DNA from: a virus
DNA: 45,881 nt
IMG/VR virus record: IMGVR_UViG_3300046507_000232
Coordinates: 1-45,881 of that record
Strand: one strand, 5' to 3'
Part shown: positions 7,784 through 14,634 of the stretch, in pieces
Position numbering within the stretch: position 1 is the first letter of the stretch
How the letters are laid out: the number at the start of each line of letters is the position of its first letter
Notes under the pieces: generated by a model
What the model saw: the letters and a program-made list of their open reading frames with translations, nothing else
The model's database searches: none
What the model was told of the DNA's origin: nothing
Position numbers and translations under genes: made by a program

Positions 7784-7959
7784 AGCGTTCTCCGATGTTG
7801 CTCATTGAGGGATGCAGCGAGAGCCTGAGCTTCGCTGGGTTTGATTTCTTCCGTCACGAGATGTGCCGCACAAACGACAACAGACCCGCGAGGGGTCTGC
7901 TGGACGCTGTAGGGCTTTGGGTTGCGACGGTAGCCTTGGACGCTACGCTCTGGGTTCAT
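7780..7959 (-). CDS. Very small protein, 59 aa
   Basis: The ORF starts MNPERSVQGYRRNPKPYSVQ at an ATG four bases after the stop of the upstream TM protein. It ends in a TGA that overlaps the next GTG (GTGA). The C-terminal half is helical (TEEIKPSEAQALAASLNEQH). No clear ribosome site is visible, so translation probably depends on coupling. Function is unknown. Confidence 0.6.
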   Translation of the reverse strand: MNPERSVQGYRRNPKPYSVQQTPRGSVVVCAAHLVTEEIKPSEAQALAASLNEQHRRTL

Positions 7960-7962
7960 GCA

Positions 7963-8100
7963 TCAGCACCCATTGCTCATGTCGAGCCACGGCTGACGGA
8001 GACAGTGTGCATCAGCTGCACGCGTATCCAGCCAGTTTGCTGCGATGGCGATAGCCAACGGGATCAGCAGCAGCCACGCGGGGTTAATCTTCCGTCCCAT
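7963..8100 (-). CDS. Small membrane or exported protein, 45 aa
   Basis: MGRKINPAWLLLIPLAIAIA forms a basic N-terminus followed by one strongly hydrophobic helix, with a short polar C-terminus containing two cysteines. This could be a single-pass membrane protein or a secreted peptide. The start at 8100 follows GAGGACTGACA from the end of the upstream gene, which supplies the ribosome site. Function is unknown. Confidence 0.65.
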   Translation of the reverse strand: MGRKINPAWLLLIPLAIAIAANWLDTRAADAHCLRQPWLDMSNGC

Positions 8101-8102
8101 TG

Positions 8103-8249
8103 TCAGTCCTCCAGTTGCGTGCCGGGGATCATGAAGCGCGTGTGCTCGATCCAACGGCCGAATGTTTCGGGACCTCCTTCAAGACAGAGGCTTTCCCATA
8201 CGATGTAGTCGGCGTCCTGTCCGTGACAGAGGTGATAGCGATGCGGCAT
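8103..8249 (-). CDS. Very small protein, 48 aa
   Basis: The ATG shares a base with the stop of the ADP-ribosyltransferase-like gene (TGATG). The product begins MPHRYHLCHGQDADYIVWES and contains several His and Cys residues, with a C-terminal ...RWIEHTRFMIPGTQLED. Coupling on both sides and reasonable composition support it. Function is unknown; metal binding is possible but not shown. Confidence 0.65.
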   Translation of the reverse strand: MPHRYHLCHGQDADYIVWESLCLEGGPETFGRWIEHTRFMIPGTQLED

Positions 8250-8707
8250 CACAGCCCTCCCGTGCGCAGCTCCGACCGCAACGCTGATCGCAGCAACTGC
8301 AGAAGCTCGAAACCGTTCGGCGTCTCGCGCTGAGATACCGGCAGCACTTCCCCGACGTAGGCCACGTCAACGCTGTGGGCACGCCACGCATGCGGTGCGC
8401 CGTCCCCGGAATCAAACAGCTCGTCTTCGACATAGGTCTCGAACACGCGCTGCGGGACATGGAGAGTGACGACGATAGGATCGCCGCCGTTCTCCTCGAC
8501 CGCATACCTTGCGAAGTCCTCAGCGGCACCGACTTCATCCGAAACGAACACGCTTGGCTCGCGTGCCTTGGACAGGTCAGCAACCATCATGTGATGGTCC
8601 CTGGCCCATGCATCGCCTCCCTTGGCATGTCCTGGGACGAGGCCGAGGGTTTTGATGCAGCTGAGATTGAGGGACGACGTGCCGTGATAAAGCGTCTTGG
8701 TCTTCAT
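8249..8707 (-). CDS. Predicted ADP-ribosyltransferase-like protein, 152 aa
   Basis: The sequence pattern fits the ART/Tpt1 superfamily, which binds NAD. It has LYHGTS at residues 6-11 (H8-G9-T10), a following helix ending GLVPG, VFVSD at 53-57, AAEDFARYA at 61-69, VVTLHVP at 79-85 and an AYVGE segment at 116-120 whose E120 could be the third motif. The motif order matches H-Y/F-E type ARTs or KptA-like 2'-phosphotransferases. Phages such as T4 use ARTs to modify host RNA polymerase. Target and activity here are unknown. The ATG overlaps the neighbouring stop and is coupled. Confidence 0.55.
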   Translation of the reverse strand: MKTKTLYHGTSSLNLSCIKTLGLVPGHAKGGDAWARDHHMMVADLSKAREPSVFVSDEVGAAEDFARYAVEENGGDPIVVTLHVPQRVFETYVEDELFDSGDGAPHAWRAHSVDVAYVGEVLPVSQRETPNGFELLQLLRSALRSELRTGGL

Positions 8708-8871
8708 CAGCGCGTCTCCATCAACGACTGCCGAAGACGCTGCTCCAGCTCACTCGTGTTGATGCCAACGGCTTCCAGCTGCGCCCTCACGCAAGGGCAC
8801 GGCTCGACGCCATTGAGGATCGCGGCGCGAAAGAGGCGCTGCGGGGAGGAATGCTTCGCTTGGTTATCCAT
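8707..8871 (-). CDS. Small helical protein, 54 aa
   Basis: The start is the ATG at 8871, six bases after AGGAG. The protein (MDNQAKHSSPQRLFRAAILN and so on) is mostly helical and ends NTSELEQRLRQSLMETR. A CPC motif is present in the middle. Its stop overlaps the ATG of the ART-like gene (TGATG), so it may act with it, but this is only positional inference. No family is recognised. Confidence 0.65.
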   Translation of the reverse strand: MDNQAKHSSPQRLFRAAILNGVEPCPCVRAQLEAVGINTSELEQRLRQSLMETR

Positions 8872-9049
8872 GAGGGTCTCCTGTGAGGACAGTGATGAAC
8901 GAGAAGATGACCATGACCCCGCCGATAGCGGCGTAGATGCCATGGCCTTCAGCGATCACCGCGAGGAAGTACGCGATGTGTGCGCAGCCGTGCGACGTGT
9001 GAAACGCCTTGGAGTGAGCGACGTGGATCAGTCGCCGTGGCGGCTGCAT
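8864..9049 (-). CDS. Small membrane protein, 61 aa
   Basis: The ATG overlaps the upstream TAA (TAATG). After a basic, His-rich N-terminus (MQPPRRLIHVAHSKAFHTSH) there is a long hydrophobic region (about residues 27-56) likely to form one or two membrane helices. The C-terminus overlaps the next start by 8 bp. Function is unknown. Confidence 0.6.
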   Translation of the reverse strand: MQPPRRLIHVAHSKAFHTSHGCAHIAYFLAVIAEGHGIYAAIGGVMVIFSFITVLTGDPHG

Positions 9050-9240
9050 TACCGCACACCCCGGATCGCGAAGCGGCGCTTGCCGACGTATCGCCATCCC
9101 TTGGTCGGGTGCAGGTAACGCACGTAGTTCGGCTCCAGTGACGCCGCGATGGCGCATGCCGGGACCAGCGCATTCCACGCTCGCTCAAGAAACTGAGCGC
9201 GGATGGCGTTGAGCTGATCAGGCGAAGGCATATTTTGCAT
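9049..9240 (-). CDS. Small protein, 63 aa
   Basis: The ORF starts at 9240 inside the end of the RNA polymerase gene, with AAGGAG eight bases upstream. It overlaps the polymerase stop by 23 bp. The sequence (MQNMPSPDQLNAIRAQFLER, then ALVPACAIAASLEPNYVRYL) is helical at first and ends in a basic KRRFAIRGVR tail. Function is unknown. The first gene after the polymerase in T7-like phages is often a small regulator, but nothing in the sequence shows that here. Confidence 0.65.
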   Translation of the reverse strand: MQNMPSPDQLNAIRAQFLERAWNALVPACAIAASLEPNYVRYLHPTKGWRYVGKRRFAIRGVR

Positions 9241-11788
9241 TCAGTATCTCCTTGAGGTCGAGCGTCCCTCTTGCAGGAAGCTCAGGTAACTTGCTGTGGT
9301 TGGCTTCGGTGAGGTCAGACTTCGCGCACGCCAACAACTCAGCGAGCACGTCGTGATCCTCGTACATCTTCAGGAATTGCTCCCGAATGATTTGGTTGAA
9401 CCGACCCGCGCGTGACGGCAGACAGCCGAAGCTATCGTGCACCGTTGCGATGTCGGTGATGCCTTCTGCTGCGGAAGCCGCAACAGTGAGCAGTAGGTGC
9501 GAAGCGTCGTTCGCGTGGACGAAGTTAGGAGCCACACCCGAACTCGCCTTCTCTTTCGAGATGGGAGCTTGGAAGCCTGTGGCGACCGTAACGCGCGTCC
9601 GCGACTTCACGCCGTGGTCGTTGAGCCAAAGCTCGATACGTTCGGTGACAGGCTCGTGGTAACGATTGATCCACGGAATGCCTGCAGGACTTGTCCAACG
9701 CAGCGGCTTGCCTTCGTGAGCCAGTGCTCGCGCACAGCCTTGAAGGAAACGCATTGCCTCGGCCGGCAGTGACACCAGCTCCTCAATGGCCGCGTGGATA
9801 TGCTTCGCGAGATACTTCGATGCCGCGTAGCCTTCGTCCTCTCCGAACGGATGAACTTCCAGCTCGTGCTTGAGCACCTTCGTCTTCAAGGGACGCATGG
9901 TGTCTTCAAGGTGCTGTTGGCTCATACCGAAGACCTTGCTGGAGTAGCTGTAGGTCATCGTGTTGCGCTTCACGAGATTACGGGTGATCCCGTAGTCGAG
10001 GCACATCTTCGCCATGCGCCTGTCGTGATCGGCCGTCTCAATTTCTTTCGACGTGCCTTCTTCGACGCTGAGGTCGAGGTCTTGCTCAATGCGAGCACGA
10101 GCGCGATCCGCAACGAGCGTGTAGACATCCTCAGGGACTTCGTTGTCCGTCAGGTTGACGTAGCGGCCCTCGGGTGCCCTCGTCATTGCTGCGAGGTGTT
10201 GCAGCCCTGAGCAAGAGCCGTCGAAGCTCACAGGTATGTGCGTCACATACGTCGAACCCTCGTTCAACGCTGACACAAGCTCCCGGCAAGCAGCTAGGAA
10301 CAGGAACGGACTGTCGGCCTTCGTCCATCCCGTGTTGAACATCGGACGCTTCACGTAGTCCGTGAGTAGCTCCAGGTTCTCGTTTACCCATGCGATCCTC
10401 GTGTCCATTGGCTTCTTGGAGACCTTGTCGAAGTCTCCGCAGTTGGCGACGTGTATCTTCAGCCAGTAGAGGCCTTCCTCACCGATGGCTTCACCCTTGG
10501 CGAACAAGAACATCGAACGCACGCGGTCCTCACGCTGGAAGTTGAAATGCGCGAGACCGTAGACCCTGCCACGCCAGTCCATGTTCATCGGAACGTAGAA
10601 CTGATCGAGCAACGCCATGCGCTGAGCCGTAGCCATGTCACTGGCGAACAGAACGCGTTCACCATTGAGGCTGCGGTTTACCTTCTTGACGCCTTTGATT
10701 TCGTCGCGGCGAACAGCGCGAGCATCGGCATCGAGTGCTTCGTACTCCTCGTTAGTCAGCTCCCGAGGAAGCGCAACGTCACGAGCAGCCGGCAGACCTT
10801 CCACGTCGATGTGGCGGTCGTGGCACTCCTGGATGATGTCCATGATCCAGGTGTTGATCCTGAACGGGACAGACTGCAGCGCGTTGACTGCAGTGAGCGT
10901 GGGGGCCATGGTCCCCGTCTTGATCGCGTGGCGCGCGGCGCTGATGATGTCCTTGTGCCACGTCCGCAGCAAAGGCGCTTCATGTGCAGTCCTGTCGTCC
11001 TCAGCAACGCGTTGGTTGACACCGTCCCAGTCCTTGGGGCGATCAGCGCGCGGCTGGTAGGCGGGATTGCGCACGACGGCTTCAGCTACAGCGGCCTCGG
11101 CTTTGTGCAGGCCTTCGGGCGTCAGCGTCAGCTCGTATTCACCGTTGCGGCCATCGGCCAAGGCGAACACGTCAGGCAGGGCGTCGAGAAGAACCTGGGT
11201 GCACCAATGACCCGCGTGGATCATTTCGGGGTGCGACCAGTAGCGCATTTTGAAGCCCGGGGACTTCGCGACCTTCTTGCCCGTCTTCTTGTCACGGCCA
11301 ACCTGAGGCCGCGCAGCGAGCACACGGGCTGCGTCCTGACGCTTCTCCACGCTGCCGTGGTGCAGCTTGACGAACCTGCTGATCCTCTGGGCCAGCTGCT
11401 TGTCGGTCTTCGTGAGCTTCGCAGCCCAGCATTCGTTCGACAGCATGCGGCCGATGCGGAGATAGGTGTCCCTCAGGGTCTCCTCGTGGCCTACGGAATG
11501 CAGAGCACCCTGAAGGATCACCAGTGCGATCACCTCGGGATCGAGCTGTCGGATGACGTGCTCAAGATGGTGCTTCTTGCTGTCGCTGCGGGCACCTGCG
11601 CTCAGCTGAGCGATGACACAAGGAACCAAGCGGTCGATGTAAGTAGTGGTGATGGACATCCCACCAGTGGTCGCTCCAAAGCCGGCATTGGCGAACGCAC
11701 GTTCGTTGCGCTTTTCGAGCTTCTCAGAAGCGATATCGAGTTCCGGGTGGAGAACCTGGGGATCATTAGGAAGAACATTGGTGTCCAT
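9218..11788 (-). CDS. Single-subunit DNA-dependent RNA polymerase, T7 gp1-like
   Basis: This is the phage RNA polymerase, 856 residues from the ATG at 11788 (883 in T7). Hallmarks are NMDWRGRVYG, YWLKIHVANC, motif A FDGSCSGLQH (equivalent to T7 D537), the O-helix RNLVKRNTMTYSYSSKVFG (K631 and Y639 region), SGVAPNFVHANDASHL, motif C TVHDSFG (D812) and the C-terminal YAFA foot. In an ungapped comparison the promoter-specificity positions N748, R756 and Q758 of T7 become E, V and S, so the promoter recognised should differ from T7's. A longer in-frame start at 11881 lacks support. A terminator and attP precede the gene. Confidence 0.97.
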   Translation of the reverse strand: MDTNVLPNDPQVLHPELDIASEKLEKRNERAFANAGFGATTGGMSITTTYIDRLVPCVIAQLSAGARSDSKKHHLEHVIRQLDPEVIALVILQGALHSVGHEETLRDTYLRIGRMLSNECWAAKLTKTDKQLAQRISRFVKLHHGSVEKRQDAARVLAARPQVGRDKKTGKKVAKSPGFKMRYWSHPEMIHAGHWCTQVLLDALPDVFALADGRNGEYELTLTPEGLHKAEAAVAEAVVRNPAYQPRADRPKDWDGVNQRVAEDDRTAHEAPLLRTWHKDIISAARHAIKTGTMAPTLTAVNALQSVPFRINTWIMDIIQECHDRHIDVEGLPAARDVALPRELTNEEYEALDADARAVRRDEIKGVKKVNRSLNGERVLFASDMATAQRMALLDQFYVPMNMDWRGRVYGLAHFNFQREDRVRSMFLFAKGEAIGEEGLYWLKIHVANCGDFDKVSKKPMDTRIAWVNENLELLTDYVKRPMFNTGWTKADSPFLFLAACRELVSALNEGSTYVTHIPVSFDGSCSGLQHLAAMTRAPEGRYVNLTDNEVPEDVYTLVADRARARIEQDLDLSVEEGTSKEIETADHDRRMAKMCLDYGITRNLVKRNTMTYSYSSKVFGMSQQHLEDTMRPLKTKVLKHELEVHPFGEDEGYAASKYLAKHIHAAIEELVSLPAEAMRFLQGCARALAHEGKPLRWTSPAGIPWINRYHEPVTERIELWLNDHGVKSRTRVTVATGFQAPISKEKASSGVAPNFVHANDASHLLLTVAASAAEGITDIATVHDSFGCLPSRAGRFNQIIREQFLKMYEDHDVLAELLACAKSDLTEANHSKLPELPARGTLDLKEILNAKYAFA

Positions 11789-11876
11789 CGGGGGACGGTT
11801 CCTTTCGATGCGGCGACGAGCGCCTCGGTGCGGTAGTGGGTGGGCTTGGCGGCTAAGTGCTTGAACACTCGGAAGT

Positions 11877-11923
11877 ATCATACGGAGGTGAGGTATTTTG
11901 ACACTTGGCAGGTATTTGTTCGA
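11877..11923 (-). promoter_or_regulatory. Putative control region of the RNA polymerase gene
   Basis: On the minus strand this leader holds two direct copies of AAATACCT, CAAATACCTGCC at about 11919-11908 and CAAAATACCTCACC at about 11901-11888, about 19 bp apart. A TATGAT hexamer at 11882-11877 could be a -10 box; no good -35 is seen, so an activator or a phage-type promoter is possible. The first copy is part of a 19-bp element repeated at 18377-18395. Confidence 0.4.
11905..11923 (-). repeat. 19-bp repeated element, copy 1
   Basis: The minus strand reads TCGAACAAATACCTGCCAA. It matches the element at 18377-18395 in 18 of 19 bases. Both copies lie in gaps directly upstream of minus-strand genes, so a promoter or operator role is likely. 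It could also be an arm site for the integrase because attP is 80 bp away. Confidence 0.7.
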
Positions 11924-11946
11924 AAAGAAGCCCGCCGAAGCGGGCC
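11921..11946 (-). terminator. Rho-independent terminator between integrase/attP and RNA polymerase
   Basis: On the minus strand GCCCGC-TTCG-GCGGGC forms a perfect 6-bp stem with a stable UUCG tetraloop, followed by TTCTTTT. It stops transcripts coming from the integrase side before they reach the RNA polymerase gene. In an integrated prophage it would remain on the polymerase side of the attachment site. Confidence 0.85.
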
Positions 11947-12002
11947 TCTGCAGTCTCTATAGGGATCAAAACTACTTTTACAAGGCGCAGCTATTTGCAG
12001 CT

Positions 12003-12064
12003 CGGTCTTGAAAACCGGCGCTCCTTAATTGGAGCCGAGGGTTCGAATCCCTCTCCTTCCGCCA
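12003..12064 (+). other. attP core: 3' part of tRNA-Ser(UGA)
   Basis: The sequence can be folded as the 3' two thirds of tRNA-Ser: anticodon arm with UGA (CGGT-CTTGAAA-ACCG), long variable arm GCTCC-TTAATT-GGAGC (12020-12035), T arm GAGGG-TTCGAAT-CCCTC (12037-12053), acceptor strand TCCTTCC, discriminator G and CCA (12062-12064). The matching 5' acceptor strand (GGAAGGA) and D arm are absent upstream. A partial tRNA 10 bp from the integrase stop is the classical attP layout, in which integration rebuilds the host tRNA. It is not a functional tRNA on its own. Confidence 0.85.
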
Positions 12065-12073
12065 CCAGCAAAA

Positions 12074-13222
12074 TCAAGCACTTCGCGTGATGCTCAGAAC
12101 ACGTGCTGTCTCCGCTGGAGCGCGGTCCCCACGGGAACGCTCAACTTTTTTTGCCGCTTCAAGTTGATCCTCGGTGTCCACGTGGTCGTACATCATGGAC
12201 GCCTGAATGCTCTTATGCCCCAGCATTTGCATGCGAATTTTCATATCGACGCCCTGCTTCCGCAGACGCGTGTTGCGTGTGTGGCGCAGGCTGTGGATCA
12301 CAAGGTTCGACGGATACCCACAGATTTTCGCTGCAGTCTTGAATTGGTTTAACAATCGGTATCTTTTCGGCAGCTGCCCAGACGCGATTATCGCTCTGAT
12401 TTCGCGAGCAAGTTCCGGTCTGATGTAGACCGTTCTGGCATCATTGTTCTTGGTCTGATCCTCGTGGAGAACAAGCCAGCCGACCGCCTCCTCGCCCTCC
12501 TGCTCGACGATGATTTGCGCGGGCGTCAGCCGCGTTAGCAGCTCACTGAGGCGCAGGCCCGTCTCGACCAGCACACGGACGCACACGGCCTCCACGTGGT
12601 GTCCACGGCTCTCCATGACGCGTAGGATTGCGTCCTCCTGGTCGTAGCTCTGCAGGATCGCGCGCTTGCGCCGCGTCTGCTTCTCGGGGAGCAGAGGGAT
12701 CGCGGGCTTGAACGGGATGACCCGATTGAGCACGGCGAACTGCAGCACGGCTCCAGCGGCGTTCAGGTAGCGGTTGATGGTGGCCGGGCTGAGCTTGTCA
12801 GCGCCAGCCTGCGGTCCCCTGAGCTTCCCCGTGGCGCTCGGCGGGCGCTTCTCCAAGCTCTCGACGATTTGCTCCATGGTGTCGCGTGTCACGTCCCCGA
12901 TGTCCACGTCACCGATCACGCTGACGCAATAGTCCACGCGCTGGATGATGCTGCAGTCGCGGCCGGCGTGCCATTTCTTCTTCGGCCCTCCCGCCTTCTT
13001 GCAGTCCTCAGCGACCTCGCGGAACGTCCGGCCAGTTCCGAGAGGCTGCAGCGTTGGCGGCTCCTCGCCCATCAGCTTGACGTAGGTCTCATAGCCCTGC
13101 GCGGCCTTCATCGTGTCGAAGCGACGACGAAAGCGCTTCTGCGGCTTCCCCTTGGGCGTGACGAGGGCTTCGCCGTAGAACCCCCCCGTCAGCTTGCCGT
13201 CTCGTTTCTCAGCGTATGCCAT
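12074..13222 (-). CDS. int: Tyrosine recombinase, phage integrase
   Basis: This 382-residue integrase has all catalytic residues: R224 (TGLRLSELL), K258 (DQTKNN), H310-x-x-R313 (HSLRHTR), H336 (LGHKS) and Y345 (MMYDHV). Residues about 65-170 form the core-binding domain. The basic N-terminus (GKPQKRFRRRFD) may bind arm sites. It should catalyse recombination between attP at 12003-12064 and a host tRNA-Ser gene. Its ATG overlaps the stop of the 54-residue gene (TAATG), so it is co-translated downstream of the repressor. Confidence 0.96.
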   Translation of the reverse strand: MAYAEKRDGKLTGGFYGEALVTPKGKPQKRFRRRFDTMKAAQGYETYVKLMGEEPPTLQPLGTGRTFREVAEDCKKAGGPKKKWHAGRDCSIIQRVDYCVSVIGDVDIGDVTRDTMEQIVESLEKRPPSATGKLRGPQAGADKLSPATINRYLNAAGAVLQFAVLNRVIPFKPAIPLLPEKQTRRKRAILQSYDQEDAILRVMESRGHHVEAVCVRVLVETGLRLSELLTRLTPAQIIVEQEGEEAVGWLVLHEDQTKNNDARTVYIRPELAREIRAIIASGQLPKRYRLLNQFKTAAKICGYPSNLVIHSLRHTRNTRLRKQGVDMKIRMQMLGHKSIQASMMYDHVDTEDQLEAAKKVERSRGDRAPAETARVLSITRSA

Positions 13223-13386
13223 TAGGTGCTCCTGCCCTTGATCACGGCGTCCTCGACAGCCACGGCCCCGACGTAGAGGCCGCGCAGCCTCGCGTGGTCG
13301 CTGGTGGCCTCCAGCTGCGTCTTGTAAGTACCAAGCACCAGAAACTCGGTGCGGTCAGCGTTGAAGAAAACGATGTTGACGTACAT
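13222..13386 (-). CDS. Small protein between repressor and integrase, 54 aa
   Basis: The ORF starts MYVNIVFFNADRTEFLVLGT four bases after the repressor stop and ends in a TAA that overlaps the integrase ATG. It has an N-terminal beta-strand pattern and a helical middle (KTQLEATSDHARLRGLYVGA). Its position suggests a directionality factor or an accessory of the integrase, but it is not obviously basic or winged-helix-like as most excisionases are. Function is unproven. Confidence 0.7.
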   Translation of the reverse strand: MYVNIVFFNADRTEFLVLGTYKTQLEATSDHARLRGLYVGAVAVEDAVIKGRST

Positions 13387-13390
13387 CTTC

Positions 13391-13801
13391 TTAGGTCCCC
13401 TTTCGCTTGCGGGGCTTCATGGCGGCTATGCTGGCGATTAGCTTGGCTATCGCATAGCGCACCTTCTTGTCGGAGATGGTGCCAAACGCTTCGACGATAT
13501 GTTGTCCTTGCGAGGTTCCCATGAACTCGATCAGATACTGAGGCATTTCCCCATCGACATGAACTCCGTCAGCTCCGTCGAAGAAGAAAGCAGGAGGCAC
13601 CTGCAGGAAGTCCCCAATCTGCTGCAGACGTTTGGCGCTCACACTGTTTGCCCCCTTCTCATACTTCTGCACCTGTTGGAACGTAAGACCGATTGCCTCG
13701 GCAAGCTCCGTTTGGCTCTTGTGTTGCATGATGCGGCGCATACGGATGCGACTGCCAACATGCTTAGCTACAGGATCAGGAACTCGTGGTGCGGTTGCCA
13801 T
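13391..13801 (-). CDS. XRE-family transcriptional repressor, 136 aa
   Basis: The N-terminal helix-turn-helix domain (about residues 13-70) reads VGSRIRMRRIMQHKSQTELA then IGLTFQQVQKYEKG and LQVPPAFFF. This is the pattern of XRE regulators common in Alphaproteobacteria. The C-terminal part (residues 85-136) is helical and ends in a basic tail (MKPRKRKGT), without a visible protease domain of LexA/CI type. It is the best candidate for the lysogeny repressor and heads the operon with the 54-residue ORF and integrase. AAGGAG lies upstream of the ATG. Confidence 0.88.
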   Translation of the reverse strand: MATAPRVPDPVAKHVGSRIRMRRIMQHKSQTELAEAIGLTFQQVQKYEKGANSVSAKRLQQIGDFLQVPPAFFFDGADGVHVDGEMPQYLIEFMGTSQGQHIVEAFGTISDKKVRYAIAKLIASIAAMKPRKRKGT

Positions 13802-13880
13802 TGGTATCTCCTTATGACGTGTGGTGATTAAATACTACTGCGCGTCAAGATACTTCCTCTTGTGTTGCATTAGGACGTAG

Positions 13881-13901
13881 TGAGGCCTTGGTTAGGCCTC
13901 A
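13881..13901. terminator. Hairpin between lipoprotein and repressor genes
   Basis: TGAGGCCT and AGGCCTCA form a perfect 8-bp stem around a 5-base loop. No strong T-run follows on either strand, so this is a weak terminator, an attenuator or an operator. It lies in the only sizeable gap (13802-13920) of this part of the arm, where the repressor promoter should also lie. Confidence 0.5.
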
Positions 13902-13920
13902 GCGTATTACTTTCGAGTAG

Positions 13921-14193
13921 TCAGCAACTCATGCCGGCAGCTTGGCTTCCAATGCCACACAGCGGGTTACGTCCCGACTGGATGATCGTGGTGCCTCCCG
14001 AAGCTCGCAACGAGCGTTGCCTTTCGTATTCCATCAGGTTGCCTCGGCACTCCTGATAGGCGTTCGGCCTCTTGTCGTTTCGCTCAGCAACGATCCGACG
14101 ACACGCCATATCGTCTGCGGTCTCTCGCTCAGCAGGTGATTTAGCGCAGCCAACTAACAGCAGCAGCGCCAGGGTGTAGCTTAAGGGTCTCAT
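13921..14193 (-). CDS. Small lipoprotein, 90 aa
   Basis: MRPLSYTLALLLLVGCAKSP is a lipoprotein signal with lipobox LVGC. The mature part is polar and contains five further cysteines (MACRR, QECRG, NPLCG, MSC end), suggesting disulfides in the periplasm. Its ATG overlaps the stop of the MarR-like gene (ATGA). Prophage lipoproteins of this size can block superinfection, but this is only a possibility here. Confidence 0.75.
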   Translation of the reverse strand: MRPLSYTLALLLLVGCAKSPAERETADDMACRRIVAERNDKRPNAYQECRGNLMEYERQRSLRASGGTTIIQSGRNPLCGIGSQAAGMSC

Positions 14194-14576
14194 TGGTTCT
14201 CTTTCTCCTTCGGGATGGTGCGCAACGCGTTCATGATCTTCCTCATGAGAGCCTTGCCAAGGGGTGTGACCCTAGCGTGATGTCGCCTAAGGTCGTTCGG
14301 GTTGCGCTCTTGCGTAATGAGACCGAAGCCTTCTTCGCGTGCACGATTGCGCTCCCCTAGATCAAGCAAGTGCCGCGTCATCACAGTTGGACTGATACCC
14401 GCCGCTTGCGCATACTCCGTGACGTTCTTTCCTTCTTCAGTAGCCACTTGTAGAAACGTATAAACGTACTGAAGGGGCATCGTTGCACGGATGTCGCGGA
14501 AAGGTTCGAGCGCGAGGAGCAGCGCTCTGGCATAGGCCTTTTCCTCTGGCGTGAGGGCGGGCTTGAAGTCTGACAT
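14190..14576 (-). CDS. MarR-like winged-helix regulator, 128 aa
   Basis: The segment MPLQYVYTFLQVATEEGKNVTE, then YAQAAGISPTVMTRHLLDLG (HTH) and LITQERNPNDLRRHHARVTP (wing) fits the MarR fold, including the 'N..D.R...V..T..G' wing signature. I place the start at 14576, with AGGAG five bases upstream, and not at 14630. It is a second regulator in addition to the XRE repressor and may act on the palindrome at 14784-14798 upstream of its own operon. Confidence 0.8.
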   Translation of the reverse strand: MSDFKPALTPEEKAYARALLLALEPFRDIRATMPLQYVYTFLQVATEEGKNVTEYAQAAGISPTVMTRHLLDLGERNRAREEGFGLITQERNPNDLRRHHARVTPLGKALMRKIMNALRTIPKEKENQ

Positions 14577-14634
14577 CTTGTCTCCTAAGGATCGCACTAA
14601 ATACGCGTGTGCCGGGATGCTGTCCAACATGCGA

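Noticed and set aside
7590-7805. 71-codon minus ORF starting MSNIGERCER
   Set aside because: Another frame (7604-7783) has a GTG with a ribosome site and GTGA coupling and a more natural product.
10451-11836. 461-codon plus-strand ORF opposite the RNA polymerase
   Set aside because: It is antisense to a certain gene with clear motifs and has shadow-like composition.
11940-11965. CTCTATAGGGATC on the plus strand resembles the T7 promoter core
   Set aside because: It would transcribe antisense to the integrase, lacks the upstream half and has no second copy. The polymerase specificity residues also differ from T7.
12003-12064. A functional tRNA-Ser gene
   Set aside because: The 5' acceptor strand and D arm are absent; it is a fragment typical of attP.
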